DNA from: Arthrobacter silviterrae
Lineage (GTDB): Bacteria > Actinomycetota > Actinomycetes > Actinomycetales > Micrococcaceae
Assembly (NCBI RefSeq): GCF_011045165.1
Contig: NZ_JAAKZI010000026.1
Location: 1 to 64,000 of the forward strand
DNA length: 64,000 nt
Direction: 5' to 3'
The stretch's first letter is position 1. Each line of letters begins with the position of its first letter. Both the position numbers and the translations under genes were made by a program. The notes beneath the pieces were generated by a model that worked only from the letters and a program-made list of their open reading frames with translations, made no database searches and was not told where the DNA came from. Shown here piece by piece: positions 17,246 to 25,961 of this stretch.

Positions 17246-17650
17246 CATCTTTTACTCACCTCATTCAAACAAAAAGCCCCGCATGCCACGGCATGCCAAA
17301 GGCTGACGAAGCAGACAAAAATGCCTGAAACACGCGGACTTTGACAGTCAACCGCACCCTTCAAAATCCAGATCGTGAGATTCTCTTGGCCGCCGGTTCG
17401 AGTCCGGCCCGGGGCACCAATGTGGCCTTGACCTGCGGTTAAGTTCCCAAGGCCAGCGACGGCAAGGGCTTAAAATTGCCGCAACCCATCTTTTACTCAT
17501 CTTATTCAGTAAATTTTTCTCAGACTTGCGCTCATCTATTTGAAGACCGCCACCTCATCTTTCTGGACAGCTGGGCCCAAAAAGTGGCCAGATTCCGAGG
17601 TTTCCTGGAGCTCGGGCTGCCCGGAGGCGTAACTGGCATAAATTGACCCT
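17246..17650 (+). repeat. Long diverged direct repeat with tRNA 3' end, copy B
   Basis: Counterpart of 3616-4023 in the same orientation, sharing TTTTACTCACCTCATT-type words, GCATGCCACGGCATGCC, TTCTCTTGGCCG, the T-arm and CCA end, CTCATCTATTTGAAGACCGCC and CCCAAAAAGTGGCC. The two copies bracket about 13 kb containing the mannosidase and agmatinase loci. They differ too much to be the two ends of one recent integration; accretion of related elements at a tRNA 3' end is more likely. Confidence 0.75.
17392..17419 (+). tRNA. tRNA 3' fragment, not a functional gene
   Basis: GCCGG-TTCGAGT-CCGGC T-arm, CCGGGGC acceptor strand, A, CCA. It differs from the 3763-3790 fragment at two compensating stem positions, so pairing is kept. 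No upstream tRNA body exists. Confidence 0.7.
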
Positions 17651-17870
17651 TGGATCGTCCTAATCACGCCGGTAATAGATACTTCGATGGGCAAGAACGT
17701 GCCCGCAGGACAGAAACCCAGCGATGCTGCTTCGAACCTTGAGCCCTCGTAATTCGGCCATCTTGCCGTGAACCACCGGCAAACCGAACGGCGACGGCAT
17801 GCCCATTCCAGCCCGGCCTTCTTCCGGTCAGCCCGGCTCCCTGCTCTTGCCCCAACGGGAACATTAACTG

Positions 17871-18236
17871 GTCAGCGTGGAGGGCAGCAAGGCGGCCGGG
17901 AAATTCGCTACCATCTCGACCGGGCAGAGCCGCCGCAACGTCGCGGATTCCTCGTCCGGGGATGTACCCGAATGTGCCGCCGGACGGGAATTGGACTTAT
18001 CCCCTGGCACCCGTGCCCGCCGTCGAGCCCGGCCGCCATGGCGGAATCCTTCATGGAGCGCCCCGGCGCCCGGAGCAACGACGCCGCATCTTGCCCTGGC
18101 GTGGCTGCCGCGCCGCGCACCGGTCATGGTGTGCGTTCCCGGCACAGGTTCGCTCACGCACCTGGAGGAAAACCCCGGCGCCGTCGGTGTCGAGCTGGAC
18201 GGGGCCTCGTACACGGACCTTCCCGCCGCGCAACAG
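17871..18236 (+). pseudogene. Degenerate aldo/keto reductase
   Basis: Three pieces in order match the C-terminal half of an aldo/keto reductase but lie in different frames. From 17877, KFATISTGQSRRNVADSSSGD corresponds to the usual IxTVQNRYNxxDRSSED segment. Near 17965, CRRTGIGLIPWHP corresponds to EGIGFIPWFPL. At 18087-18236, HLALAWLPRRAPVMVCVPGT and SLTHLEENPGAVGVEL give the NADP-binding end. No N-terminal barrel or start is present. The gene has lost its 5' part and taken at least two frameshifts; it lies just beyond repeat copy B. Confidence 0.7.
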
Positions 18237-18283
18237 GGCAACGGAGCAACTATCCGACCCTCGACGGTGCGAGAATTGCCTCC

Positions 18284-19492
18284 ATGGCGCAAACTCAATC
18301 CGGCGAGTCCGCAGAACCCCTGCCCCCGGTAACCCCGGTGGCTGCCCGTGGCGGGAGATACGCACAAGGACTGCCCGCGATCTGGGGCGACGCACTGGGC
18401 CGGTCCGCGATCCGATCAGCCCAGGCGTTGTTGGTCCTTGCCCTTGTCGCGGGCGTCATCTGGGCCCTCACACGGGTCCCCCTTGTCCTCACCCCAATCC
18501 TGCTTTCAATGATCCTTGCCGCGGCGATCAGCCCCTTGGTCCATTGGCTGAGCAGACACCGCTGGCCCCGGGCCGTGGCGGTGCTGACATCATTCGTGGC
18601 GATCCTGGCGGTCTTCGGCGGCGTGATCACCGGCATTGTCTTTCTCATCCGTTCCCAGTCAAAAGACCTGGCCGCCCAGGCCGACATCGGCATCGACCGA
18701 CTCCACGGGCTGCTCGTCCAAGGCCCCTACCCCATCACCGACGCCCAAATCAGTTCCACCCGAGACGCCATACAAAAATTCATCCTCAGCGCCACCTTCG
18801 GAAACGAAGCCCTGACCGGGCTCCGCGTGGCCTCCGAGGTAGCCGTCGGGGCGATCTTGATGGCCGTCATCTTGTTCTTCCTCCTCAAGGACGGGGATAG
18901 GATCCGCAACTTCCTGTTCGATTTCCTCCCCGCAACCCAACGCACGAAGGCCCACGTCGCGGCCGATCACGGCGCCGTCGTGCTGGGCGGATACGTACGC
19001 GGCACCGCCTTGGTGGCATTGACAGACGCGCTCATCATCGGCCTGGCCCTGGCCATCATGCGCGTGCCCCTGGCGCTGCCGCTGGCCGTGTTCGTATTCA
19101 TCGGCGGATTCATTCCGATCATAGGCGCCACCACCGCCGGTACCCTGGCCGTGGTCGTCGCACTGATCTTCAACGGCCCGGTCCCGGCCCTGGTGGTGCT
19201 CATCGTCCTTGTCGGCGCCAACCAGCTCGAACACCACGTCCTCCAGCCCCTGCTCATGGGCAAGGTCCTGCGCATCCACGGCCTTGCCATCCTCCTCGCC
19301 CTCGCCGCCGGAACCACCCTGGCGGGGCTGGTCGGAGCACTGCTGGCCGTACCGCTCACCGCCGTCGGCTGGTCGATCATCAAAGTCTGGACCGGGCGGG
19401 ACGCCCTCGCGACAACGCCGCCTGACACGCCCGCTGCTGCCGTCGAGCCTCCCGGGGCCACTGGCCCCCCTGCCGGCAAGGCGCAGGAATAG
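18284..19492 (+). CDS. AI-2E family transporter (PerM/TqsA-like)
   Basis: A 402-residue membrane protein of the AI-2E transporter family (PF01594). Helix pairs near residues 45-75 (LLVLALVAGVIWALT, ILLSMILAAAISPLV), one at 85-105, and four or five towards the C-terminus (DALIIGLALAIM, PLAVFVFIGGFIPIIGA, NQLEHHVLQPLLMG) match the family. The NQxExxVxQPxxxG motif is diagnostic. Members export small molecules or sodium; autoinducer export is shown for TqsA only. ATG at 18284 is chosen because the frame upstream runs through the aldo/keto reductase relic. The tail is proline/alanine-rich. Convergent with the following regulator gene. Confidence 0.88.
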   Translation: MAQTQSGESAEPLPPVTPVAARGGRYAQGLPAIWGDALGRSAIRSAQALLVLALVAGVIWALTRVPLVLTPILLSMILAAAISPLVHWLSRHRWPRAVAVLTSFVAILAVFGGVITGIVFLIRSQSKDLAAQADIGIDRLHGLLVQGPYPITDAQISSTRDAIQKFILSATFGNEALTGLRVASEVAVGAILMAVILFFLLKDGDRIRNFLFDFLPATQRTKAHVAADHGAVVLGGYVRGTALVALTDALIIGLALAIMRVPLALPLAVFVFIGGFIPIIGATTAGTLAVVVALIFNGPVPALVVLIVLVGANQLEHHVLQPLLMGKVLRIHGLAILLALAAGTTLAGLVGALLAVPLTAVGWSIIKVWTGRDALATTPPDTPAAAVEPPGATGPPAGKAQE

Positions 19493-19585
19493 TCCCCTCA
19501 TGGACGGATGGGAGGACGCAGTGAAAACACCTGTTTCCCAGAAAACCCACCTGCGCGCAGGATGGCACCAGTGCCGTACCTGGCA

Positions 19586-20272
19586 TTACCGGAGCGCGAG
19601 GAGCACGACTGATGCATCGGCGGGCGGCCGCAAGTCCAACCCAGTGTGTCGCTGAAAAGACTCCAGGCGATTGACAATGGTGTTCCTGTGGCAATGCAGT
19701 TCGACGGCGGCATTGACCAGACTTCCCGTGCGCAGGTATACGACGGCCATCTCCAGCAACCGTTCCCTCTCGGCGTCCGTGCACCGTCGCAGAAGCGGAT
19801 GGACCAACTGGCCCGGGTCACACCCGAGCTGTGCCATCCGGTGGCGGACAATGGACTGCCACCGGTCGCCGAGAGTGAAGATCCCCGTGCACCCCATCGG
19901 GAGATCACTCATGATCTCCCGTGCGGCGAGAACTGCGGGGCGGACGTTGGCAGAGCCTGCCGACAGGAGTGCCACGGCCGCTGCCGCTCCCTCAAACAGC
20001 GACACGTCATCAAATTCCAGCTCGGGCGCCACCCCCTGTCGACGCCACTTGATGACCCGCGTGTGGTGCCCCTGGTCGTATGTGAAAACCTTGTCGTTCT
20101 TTCGCGATTTCAAGGCAAAACGTCGCTTTACCGGCAAACTGTCGTCTCGACTGCAGACCGCCACAAGGAAATCGGCCGACATGTCGACCTTCAAGGCCCC
20201 CGCGATGCGTTGAAGCACCGACTTTGAGGGGTCGACAGGGGCGAGCAACTGCGTCAAATACTGGTGTTGCAA
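19586..20272 (-). CDS. PucR/CdaR-type C-terminal HTH regulator
   Basis: A 228-residue protein ending in a PucR-family HTH_30 domain (VNAAVELHCHRNTIVNRLES, FQRHTGLDLRPPADASVVLL). The first 160 residues resemble the middle region of CdaR/PucR regulators; there is no N-terminal PucR or sugar-diacid domain, so it is either a short family member or truncated. An in-frame TAG lies 24 bases before the proposed TTG start at 20272, and only CTG-type codons lie between, so nothing upstream can be added. Divergent from the phosphoesterase gene across about 110 bases; it may control that gene, which is inference from position. Confidence 0.75.
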   Translation of the reverse strand: MQHQYLTQLLAPVDPSKSVLQRIAGALKVDMSADFLVAVCSRDDSLPVKRRFALKSRKNDKVFTYDQGHHTRVIKWRRQGVAPELEFDDVSLFEGAAAAVALLSAGSANVRPAVLAAREIMSDLPMGCTGIFTLGDRWQSIVRHRMAQLGCDPGQLVHPLLRRCTDAERERLLEMAVVYLRTGSLVNAAVELHCHRNTIVNRLESFQRHTGLDLRPPADASVVLLALR

Positions 20273-20383
20273 ATCTGCGTCGACCAGTTCAATATCCTCC
20301 AGCTCGGCATGCTACCGCTCCTGGACACTTGCAGCGAAGACACCGCCATGGCCGGGAGGGGCCGCTCCGACTACCATCAAATA

Positions 20384-21379
20384 ATGAGCCGGATGTCCAG
20401 ATCTCTTGCAGCGTTCGTCATCGGAATCGCCGTGCTCGCGCTGATCATGGCAGGATGCGCATCCCCGGACCCGGTTGCCACCCACCCGCCACCGTCCCCG
20501 TCCCCCGCCTCAAGCAGCCCGGCCGGCAGTCCGGCCGACAGCCCTGCGGGCAGTCCGGCGGGCAGTCCGTCCGCCGCCGGACGAACACGTCCGGGGATCG
20601 ACCATGTCGTCATCATCGTCGAGGAGAACAAGCCCGCCTCAACCATCCTGAGCAATCCTGCCGCCCCGTACATCAACAAGCTCGCCACCGAAAACGCCCT
20701 GGCCACCAACTACCAGGCCATCACCCACCCGAGCCTGCCCAACTACATCGCCCTGACCAGCGGCACCACCGCCGGCATCACCGACGACTGTTCCCCCGGC
20801 GGCGCCTGCACGGCACACGTAGCGAACATCGCCGACTCAATCGAGAAATCCGGACGAACCTGGAAAATGTATGCCGAGAGCATGCCCGCCCCCTGCACGC
20901 CGGAGGACTCCGCCCCTTACGCCGTCAGACACAACCCGTTCATGTACTACCCCGCCATCACCAACAACCACACCTCATGCGCAGCCCACGACGTTCCCCT
21001 GGCACAGCTCAGCCAAGACCTGAAAACCCCTACAACCCTGCCCAACTATGTCTTCATCAGTCCCAACATCTGCAACGACATGCACGACTGCCCAGTGGCG
21101 ACAGGCGACGCCTGGCTCTCCCACCTTGTGCCCGAAATCCTGGCCTCACCCGCCTTCACCACACAGAACTCCCTCCTCGTGATCACCTGGGACGAAGGCG
21201 AAGGCGACAACAACACCATCTCAACAATCTTCGCCGGCCCCGCAGCCCGCCCCCGCTACAAATCATCCCAGGCCTACAACCACTACTCCCTGCTGCACAC
21301 CATCGAAAACCTGTGGGGACTGGCACCACTAACCAACAACGACAAAAACGCGCCCACCATGACCGACATGCTCAAATAA
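20384..21379 (+). CDS. Secreted lipoprotein phosphoesterase (PF04185-like)
   Basis: A 331-residue protein with a lipoprotein signal (SLAAFVIGIAVLALIMAGC) and a linker of SPAGSP/SPADSP repeats (about residues 25-60). The catalytic part begins with HVVIIVEENK, has THPSLPNYIALTSG carrying the likely nucleophile region, and VITWDEGEGDNN as metal-binding end: the phosphoesterase family of acid phosphatases and phospholipase-C-like enzymes. It should act outside the membrane on phosphomonoesters or phospholipids. ATG 20384 is chosen; ATG 20393 and ATG 20348 are alternatives and no start has a strong ribosome site. Confidence 0.85.
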   Translation: MSRMSRSLAAFVIGIAVLALIMAGCASPDPVATHPPPSPSPASSSPAGSPADSPAGSPAGSPSAAGRTRPGIDHVVIIVEENKPASTILSNPAAPYINKLATENALATNYQAITHPSLPNYIALTSGTTAGITDDCSPGGACTAHVANIADSIEKSGRTWKMYAESMPAPCTPEDSAPYAVRHNPFMYYPAITNNHTSCAAHDVPLAQLSQDLKTPTTLPNYVFISPNICNDMHDCPVATGDAWLSHLVPEILASPAFTTQNSLLVITWDEGEGDNNTISTIFAGPAARPRYKSSQAYNHYSLLHTIENLWGLAPLTNNDKNAPTMTDMLK

Positions 21380-21469
21380 CGGTTTGCCGGCGCCAGAACA
21401 GGATCATGCGAACCCGGCATGGATCCCCAAAATGTGCAAGGGTGAGGCAGGATGACGCGGTGACCTTCA

Positions 21470-21739
21470 ATGACGAACAGCTCTTTCTGGCCCCCATCCA
21501 AAAAGAACCCGACTAACACCACGTACTTCACCGCGCACCGCTGCTCGGCGTCTCGGATGGGTGGCCAACGGCAAATCAAGGACACCGGGATCCTGCTCGA
21601 ACCCCAACGCCTGCACATGGACGAGCTCTACGAAATACTCAACCTGGCCGGGCTGACGAACAGGATCAACGAGATCCAGCAACACCTCATCCACGTGGCC
21701 GCCGCCAAGACCAACTCCCAATCACCCCACGCAGCATGA
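21470..21739 (+). CDS. Small hypothetical ORF, doubtful
   Basis: An 89-codon frame from ATG 21470. Its second half (MDELYEILNLAGLTNRINEI, QQHLIHVAAAK) has amphipathic helix character and reads like a real C-terminus, while the first half does not. No ribosome site is convincing. It may be the 3' end of a lost gene next to repeat R2 copy B. No family recognised. Confidence 0.25.
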   Translation: MTNSSFWPPSKKNPTNTTYFTAHRCSASRMGGQRQIKDTGILLEPQRLHMDELYEILNLAGLTNRINEIQQHLIHVAAAKTNSQSPHAA

Positions 21740-21761
21740 GACTTACGCGAGCACAATAGAT

Positions 21762-21810
21762 GAGGCACGCAGGAACCATTTGGCGAGCATCTTGACATGA
21801 GGCACCACGG
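21762..21810. repeat. Short repeat R2, copy B
   Basis: Matches 4119-4168 in the same orientation. On the minus strand it reads VVPHVKMLAKWFLRASSIVLA and then a stop, slightly longer and cleaner than copy A, so it may be the C-terminus of a lost gene. Together with copy A it brackets a larger 17.6-kb segment that includes both tRNA-fragment repeats. Confidence 0.5.
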
Positions 21811-22240
21811 TACGTCGAATCAATAGAGTGACTGAATCGCGACAGGACATGGGCCGCCACGACAACCAGGGCCGGTGCATCGGTGGACCTGATATTGCCA
21901 TCGTCACCGTCGAATCCACGACGCCGTCATGGTGGCCACACAGGGAACTCCCCTTTTGAACCAAGAACTTCGGCAATGCACGGCATGCCACGGACTTCGT
22001 CACTGAGACCATCGGTTTCCCCGGAACTTCCATCGAGACTGCCAGCGTCCCGGCACGGCAGACGCGATCCTCCAGCTCCCGCGATCGCCATCCCGCTTGC
22101 CAGACTCCCAACTCATCTCCAATGAAGGAACCATCACCGGACACCGAAAGACTGCGACCGAAGGAAATCGCTCATAGAAGTCCGCCACATGGCGCCGACG
22201 ATCATTGGTATTCTTCCCTCAAGGGAATCGAGGCCATGAT
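21811..22240. other. Gap without recognisable gene
   Basis: About 430 bases before the nuclease gene. No domain-like frame was found apart from the R2 tail on the minus strand; no terminator or RNA was seen. It should hold the promoter of the nuclease gene. Confidence 0.4.
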
Positions 22241-23296
22241 ATGGGCATTCTGATCCGAGACGCGGAGAGCGGATGGCGTGAGCCCGCCGGCATGGGCTAC
22301 GAAAACGAAAGCACCCTACAGCAGATCCTGCACGCCCACCCAAATTTGGTGCCCGGCGTCTCCGAGCAGGCAGTGGCCTGCCGCGAATTCCAGTCCGGTC
22401 CCGATCGGGCTGACATCGTCATCCTGGACGTCCAAGGGAAGCTGACCCTTGTGGAGTGCAAGCTGGCCGCGAACCCGCAGGTTCGCCGCGAGGTGATCGG
22501 GCAAATCCTCGACTACGCATCCAGATTGTGGCGCATGGACGTGAACGAGTTCGAGCGGGTGTGGCGGCGCACGGACGGAGGCCGGGGCTCCCCGTTCGAG
22601 GAACTGGACGATCAGGACGGCCGAATTAGGACTGCGGTGAAAGAGAACCTCGCATCCGGCCGGTTCAATCTTGTCCTCGCCGTCGACGATCTGAACGACG
22701 ACGTCAAGCGGATCGTTGAGTTCCTCAACGCCGTAACCGTCCCCGCAACCGGGGTAATCGTCGTCGAATTCACACATGCCCAGGATGGGGACGTCGAGAT
22801 CCTCATCCCCACCGCATACGGTTCCGATCTCGTCGAGGCGAAGGCCGCAGTGCACGCCGCGAACGAGCCGGCCTGGCGGGAGGAAGACTTCCTGGCCTGG
22901 TGCGAAGCCAACGACCCGACGGCGACCCCGCTGATCCTCGAGTTTTTAGGCGCCCTGCGCGCCACCGGGTTCCAGATAGTCGGCGGCAAAGCACAAACCC
23001 CATCCCTGAACTGCTCGATCGGCTCGCCTCGCGGCGTGAAGTGGCCCGTGGCCCTCTATACATCCGCTTCCTCGAAGGAGGCGAAGGTCGAGGTGAGGTT
23101 CCCCGATTTTCGCGGGCAGCCCGAAGTGCAGGAAGCCCTCGCGCAAGGGGTGGAGGCGATCCCCGGAATCCCGATCCCCGTCGGCCTGGTCCGGCAGACC
23201 GACTTCAGGAAGCGGCCGAACATCCCCGCCCGAGACTTTACGGCCGAACAGCTGCGGGCACTGCCATCTGCGGTGGCGGCAGCAATCCGAGGCTAA
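22241..23296 (+). CDS. PD-(D/E)XK nuclease-like (NucS-type fold) protein
   Basis: A 351-residue soluble protein. Residues about 35-90 carry a restriction-endonuclease-like core: an early acidic helix, then GPDRADIVILDVQGKLTLVE with D-(x)n-ExK completed by CKL (RADIVILD and LVECKLAAN), followed by VRREVIGQILDYASRL, the helix expected after the nuclease strand pair. That matches the C-terminal domain of NucS/EndoMS-like enzymes and several orphan nucleases. The remainder (residues 130-350) has no known domain to me. ATG at 22241 is preferred over 22205 because family-like sequence starts there. It stands alone between gaps and could belong to defence or repair; cleavage activity is inferred from the motif. 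Confidence 0.65.
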   Translation: MGILIRDAESGWREPAGMGYENESTLQQILHAHPNLVPGVSEQAVACREFQSGPDRADIVILDVQGKLTLVECKLAANPQVRREVIGQILDYASRLWRMDVNEFERVWRRTDGGRGSPFEELDDQDGRIRTAVKENLASGRFNLVLAVDDLNDDVKRIVEFLNAVTVPATGVIVVEFTHAQDGDVEILIPTAYGSDLVEAKAAVHAANEPAWREEDFLAWCEANDPTATPLILEFLGALRATGFQIVGGKAQTPSLNCSIGSPRGVKWPVALYTSASSKEAKVEVRFPDFRGQPEVQEALAQGVEAIPGIPIPVGLVRQTDFRKRPNIPARDFTAEQLRALPSAVAAAIRG

Positions 23297-23684
23297 GGCT
23301 TGCCCACCTTCCACGGTCGTGCGAGCCCTGCGTGCCCTGGGCGTTGCACCAGTGAGTGGAGCCTCGAAGAATGGACCCAGCCGAGACGCATGCACGCTTG
23401 TCAGGTACCGGGATCTCCGCAACACGCTATCTTCGTTGCGAGGTACGGAACACGCGTGTTGAACCTAACGGCGCGGGTGCTGCAAGCTTGCCAGGTCAGC
23501 TGAACAGATGACCGGGCCCACTGAACACCCTTCGTCCAGAAGCTGAAGGCGGCCCGAATGGGGAACGTCTGCCGGGCGGTTCGGTCCCTGAATGGAATAC
23601 TGAATCGCGGTCCGGCAGTGTAAGACTTCCGGCGGTGGCCACCGCGGAAGGGGAAGGGAACCGCAGATGAACGGCTTCTTCAAT
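23297..23684. other. Gap with one palindromic hairpin
   Basis: Nearly 390 bases without a supported gene. At 23626-23650 CTTCCGGCGGTGG is followed immediately by its near-complement CCACCGCGGAAG, a strong near-perfect hairpin 35 bases beyond the stop of the minus-strand RDD gene and a possible terminator for it. Confidence 0.45.
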
Positions 23685-24233
23685 TCATGTAACGGATGTT
23701 CGGACAACAACTGTAGTGCCTGAGATCCGGTCATAAGGCGTCCGACCCGAGCCGATGAAAAGTGAAACCACATAAACGATCGGCAGGATGTACGCACATG
23801 CAGTCACAATCCATGTAGAGACAGGGACAGCGCCAGTCGTGCTCGTTGCGGTGATCTCAAACACCGCCGCATGGCCAACCGTCCACGGCAAGGCTATCTT
23901 CAGGACGTTGCGAACGAGCGCACGTGACCTGGAAATACGGCGGGAGGTCCCTACGGTGACGACGACGAGCCGACGAGCGCGCTTCCCAATGGACGCTTCC
24001 CGAGCACTCGATTCCAGAACAGCCATTCCAACGGTCACTGGGACCACGACGACGAGAGTTGCAATGACATTCAGCGCCAAATCCGACAGCCAGCCAACAT
24101 AACCGCCAAGGAACAAAGGCAGCCCCGCAGCGGCAGTAACCGCCACCCACCCCAGAACGAGCAACCAGTCAACGAGCCAGGCTGCCAGACGACTCCACGG
24201 GTGTCGATTCACGACAGCGAGTCTATCCGCCAT
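23685..24233 (-). CDS. RDD family membrane protein
   Basis: A 182-residue protein with the RDD pattern: an arginine in the first helix region (HPWSRLAAWLVDWLLVLGW), an aspartate in that helix, and a second half containing SIGKRARRLVVVTVG and GRTPYDRISGTTVV. About four membrane helices. RDD proteins are thought to act in transport or cell-envelope homeostasis, with sodium/proton exchange shown for a few. ATG at 24233 is chosen since the RDD helix begins a few residues later; the frame continues upstream without family character. Isolated on the minus strand. Confidence 0.8.
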   Translation of the reverse strand: MADRLAVVNRHPWSRLAAWLVDWLLVLGWVAVTAAAGLPLFLGGYVGWLSDLALNVIATLVVVVPVTVGMAVLESSAREASIGKRARRLVVVTVGTSRRISRSRALVRNVLKIALPWTVGHAAVFEITATSTTGAVPVSTWIVTACAYILPIVYVVSLFIGSGRTPYDRISGTTVVVRTSVT

Positions 24234-24633
24234 TCGCACCGGCCCGCCCGTAAGACGCTCCGCCCCGTAACGCGGTCCACCACTGGACGAACCAAGTGCT
24301 GGCCTGCACTTATGTCTTGGCAGCTCGCGGATCGCCGGCAGGCTTGACCCGTCCACTGACACGTTCAATGAGCAGGCACCAAACGGCACGGTTCTCGACA
24401 CAAACTGATGCGCATCCCGGCCAACCCTTTTTGACTCCGCAGACTGGCCCTTCAGAACGACCCTTTAAAACGACCGCAGGACATGCCGCCCTTGATCCAT
24501 AGGCGGTCCGGATTCCTCCACCACGTCGCCGAGCATCCACACTCGCGCCAGGCACGAGAAATTTCTTGCTCCCCTGCTTTTCCGGCTGCGGCCAGGGCAT
24601 CGAACGCTGAAGCTTCCTGAATGTTGCAGGCGG
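24234..24633. other. Gap without recognisable gene
   Basis: About 400 bases between two minus-strand genes. No protein-like frame, terminator or RNA was recognised; it should include the RDD promoter. Confidence 0.4.
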
Positions 24634-24855
24634 TTACCTTCCACGGAACCGGCGGGCTAGATCCTTTGATTTCCAGTCGAAGTCCGGGGTCAGGGCGTCA
24701 TAGTATGACTGTTCCCAGCAAACCAGATCGAGAACCAGCCCGGATGTCAGGCCGGTGAGGTTGTAGTTGACAGGGCCACGAAACCACAATGCGGTGCCTG
24801 CATGGTCCGGAAACATTCGTACAGTCAGACGCAGGACGCCCCCGGGAAAGTTCAT
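24634..24855 (-). CDS. Small hypothetical protein
   Basis: A 73-codon minus-strand frame with ordinary amino-acid make-up: RLTVRMFPDHAGTALWFRGP, a LTGLTSGLVLDLVCWEQSYY helix and DFDWKSKDLARRFRGR. The pattern of a short strand ending in LW, a leucine-rich segment and a tryptophan-anchored helix resembles small actinobacterial proteins of unknown function. The start is uncertain (ATG 24855 or a later ATG) and no ribosome site is clear. Divergent from the metallo-hydrolase gene. Confidence 0.4.
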   Translation of the reverse strand: MNFPGGVLRLTVRMFPDHAGTALWFRGPVNYNLTGLTSGLVLDLVCWEQSYYDALTPDFDWKSKDLARRFRGR

Positions 24856-25056
24856 ACCGCGATGGTACTTCCGCCGCCCATTCCGCTCAACGACATTAGC
24901 CGATCCGTCAGCGGGCAGTTCCAGTCACCCGTGTCTGGCAATGAGTTCCGCGCGTCCGCGATCGACTCCGATACCGTTGGACGGAGTTGAAAACAGTCAG
25001 CTTGCATCAGACGCCGAGGGAAGCCAGGCCAACCAGGCGCAAGTAGTATCAAGAAT

Positions 25057-25893
25057 ATGACGTGGACAGAACTGGGAACCGGCGTCTTTGTGAAGCGGTA
25101 TGAGGCTGGCGACATCAACGTTGGGGCCGTCGTCGGGCCGCAGGGGGTGACCATAGTCGACACCCGCGGTTCGGGTGCGGAGGCGCAGGAAATCGTCGAC
25201 GACGTCGCGCATCAGTTCAGGAAGCCCATCGTTGCGGCCATCAACACGCATGCGCACTACGACCACAGCTTCGGCAATTCAGTCTTCGCCGGGCTCGGAG
25301 TCCCCATCTACGGACACCACAAGATTCCCGCCCACTACGACGCCTTCGAGGCCCCGCGCCTGGCAGCGTGGCAGGCGGATCCGGCCCGCGAACCCGACAA
25401 ACACTGGGACGACGTCGTGCTGGCGCCGCCCACCGCTTCCATCCACCGGCCGACGACGCTCACCCACAGCGGCCGCGACATCGTCTGCATCCCGGTTTCA
25501 CCGGGACACACCGACACGGACCTTGCCGTCGTCGTGCCGGATTCGCGGGTGTGGATGCTCGGTGACGTGGTGGAGGAATCCGGACCGCCCATGTTTGGGT
25601 CCGGAAGCCGGCCGCTTGGCTGGCCGGGCGCCGTCGTCGAGCTCCTGATGCAGATCCAGCCCCGTGACGTCATTGTCCCTGGCCACGGCCGGATCGTGGG
25701 TCGGGACTTTGTTGTCCAACAGGCGTCCACCCTGCAACGAGTGGCCGATTCCATTCGCAGCTCCCATGCCGCGGGGCGCACCGTGGACGAGGCGGTGCAC
25801 GCCGCAGCCCTTCCCTGGACGGATTGGATGCTGCGCTCCGCCTTCGAGCAGGGATTTTCCGAGCTTGGCGCAGCCCCGCAGGATCCCCGCTGA
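25057..25893 (+). CDS. MBL-fold metallo-hydrolase
   Basis: A 278-residue metallo-beta-lactamase-fold enzyme. The zinc motif HAHYDH is at residues 65-70 (His65, His67, Asp69, His70); SPGHTDTDLAV gives the next histidine; MLGDVVEESG supplies the bridging aspartate; VPGHGRIVGR the last histidine. The fold and the lack of cysteine ligands suggest a glyoxalase-II-like or quorum-quenching-like hydrolase; the substrate is open. No signal peptide, so cytosolic. It converges with the amidohydrolase gene, with a hairpin-linked GCACGACGGCGGC motif between the two. Confidence 0.88.
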   Translation: MTWTELGTGVFVKRYEAGDINVGAVVGPQGVTIVDTRGSGAEAQEIVDDVAHQFRKPIVAAINTHAHYDHSFGNSVFAGLGVPIYGHHKIPAHYDAFEAPRLAAWQADPAREPDKHWDDVVLAPPTASIHRPTTLTHSGRDIVCIPVSPGHTDTDLAVVVPDSRVWMLGDVVEESGPPMFGSGSRPLGWPGAVVELLMQIQPRDVIVPGHGRIVGRDFVVQQASTLQRVADSIRSSHAAGRTVDEAVHAAALPWTDWMLRSAFEQGFSELGAAPQDPR

Positions 25894-25961
25894 GGCACCG
25901 GACGCCGTCGCACCCGGTGCCTTATGTTGGGCCCAGGCGCCTTCGGCGCATCCATGGCCAG

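Noticed and set aside
3616-17650. CRISPR array or integrase gene associated with the repeats
   Set aside because: There are only two long diverged copies 13.6 kb apart with genes in between, not short regular repeats with spacers, and no recombinase-like protein was found near either copy.
20224-21516. 430-codon arginine/histidine/proline-rich frame over the phosphoesterase
   Set aside because: Composition typical of an out-of-frame reading of GC-rich DNA; the lipoprotein phosphoesterase frame fits a known family.
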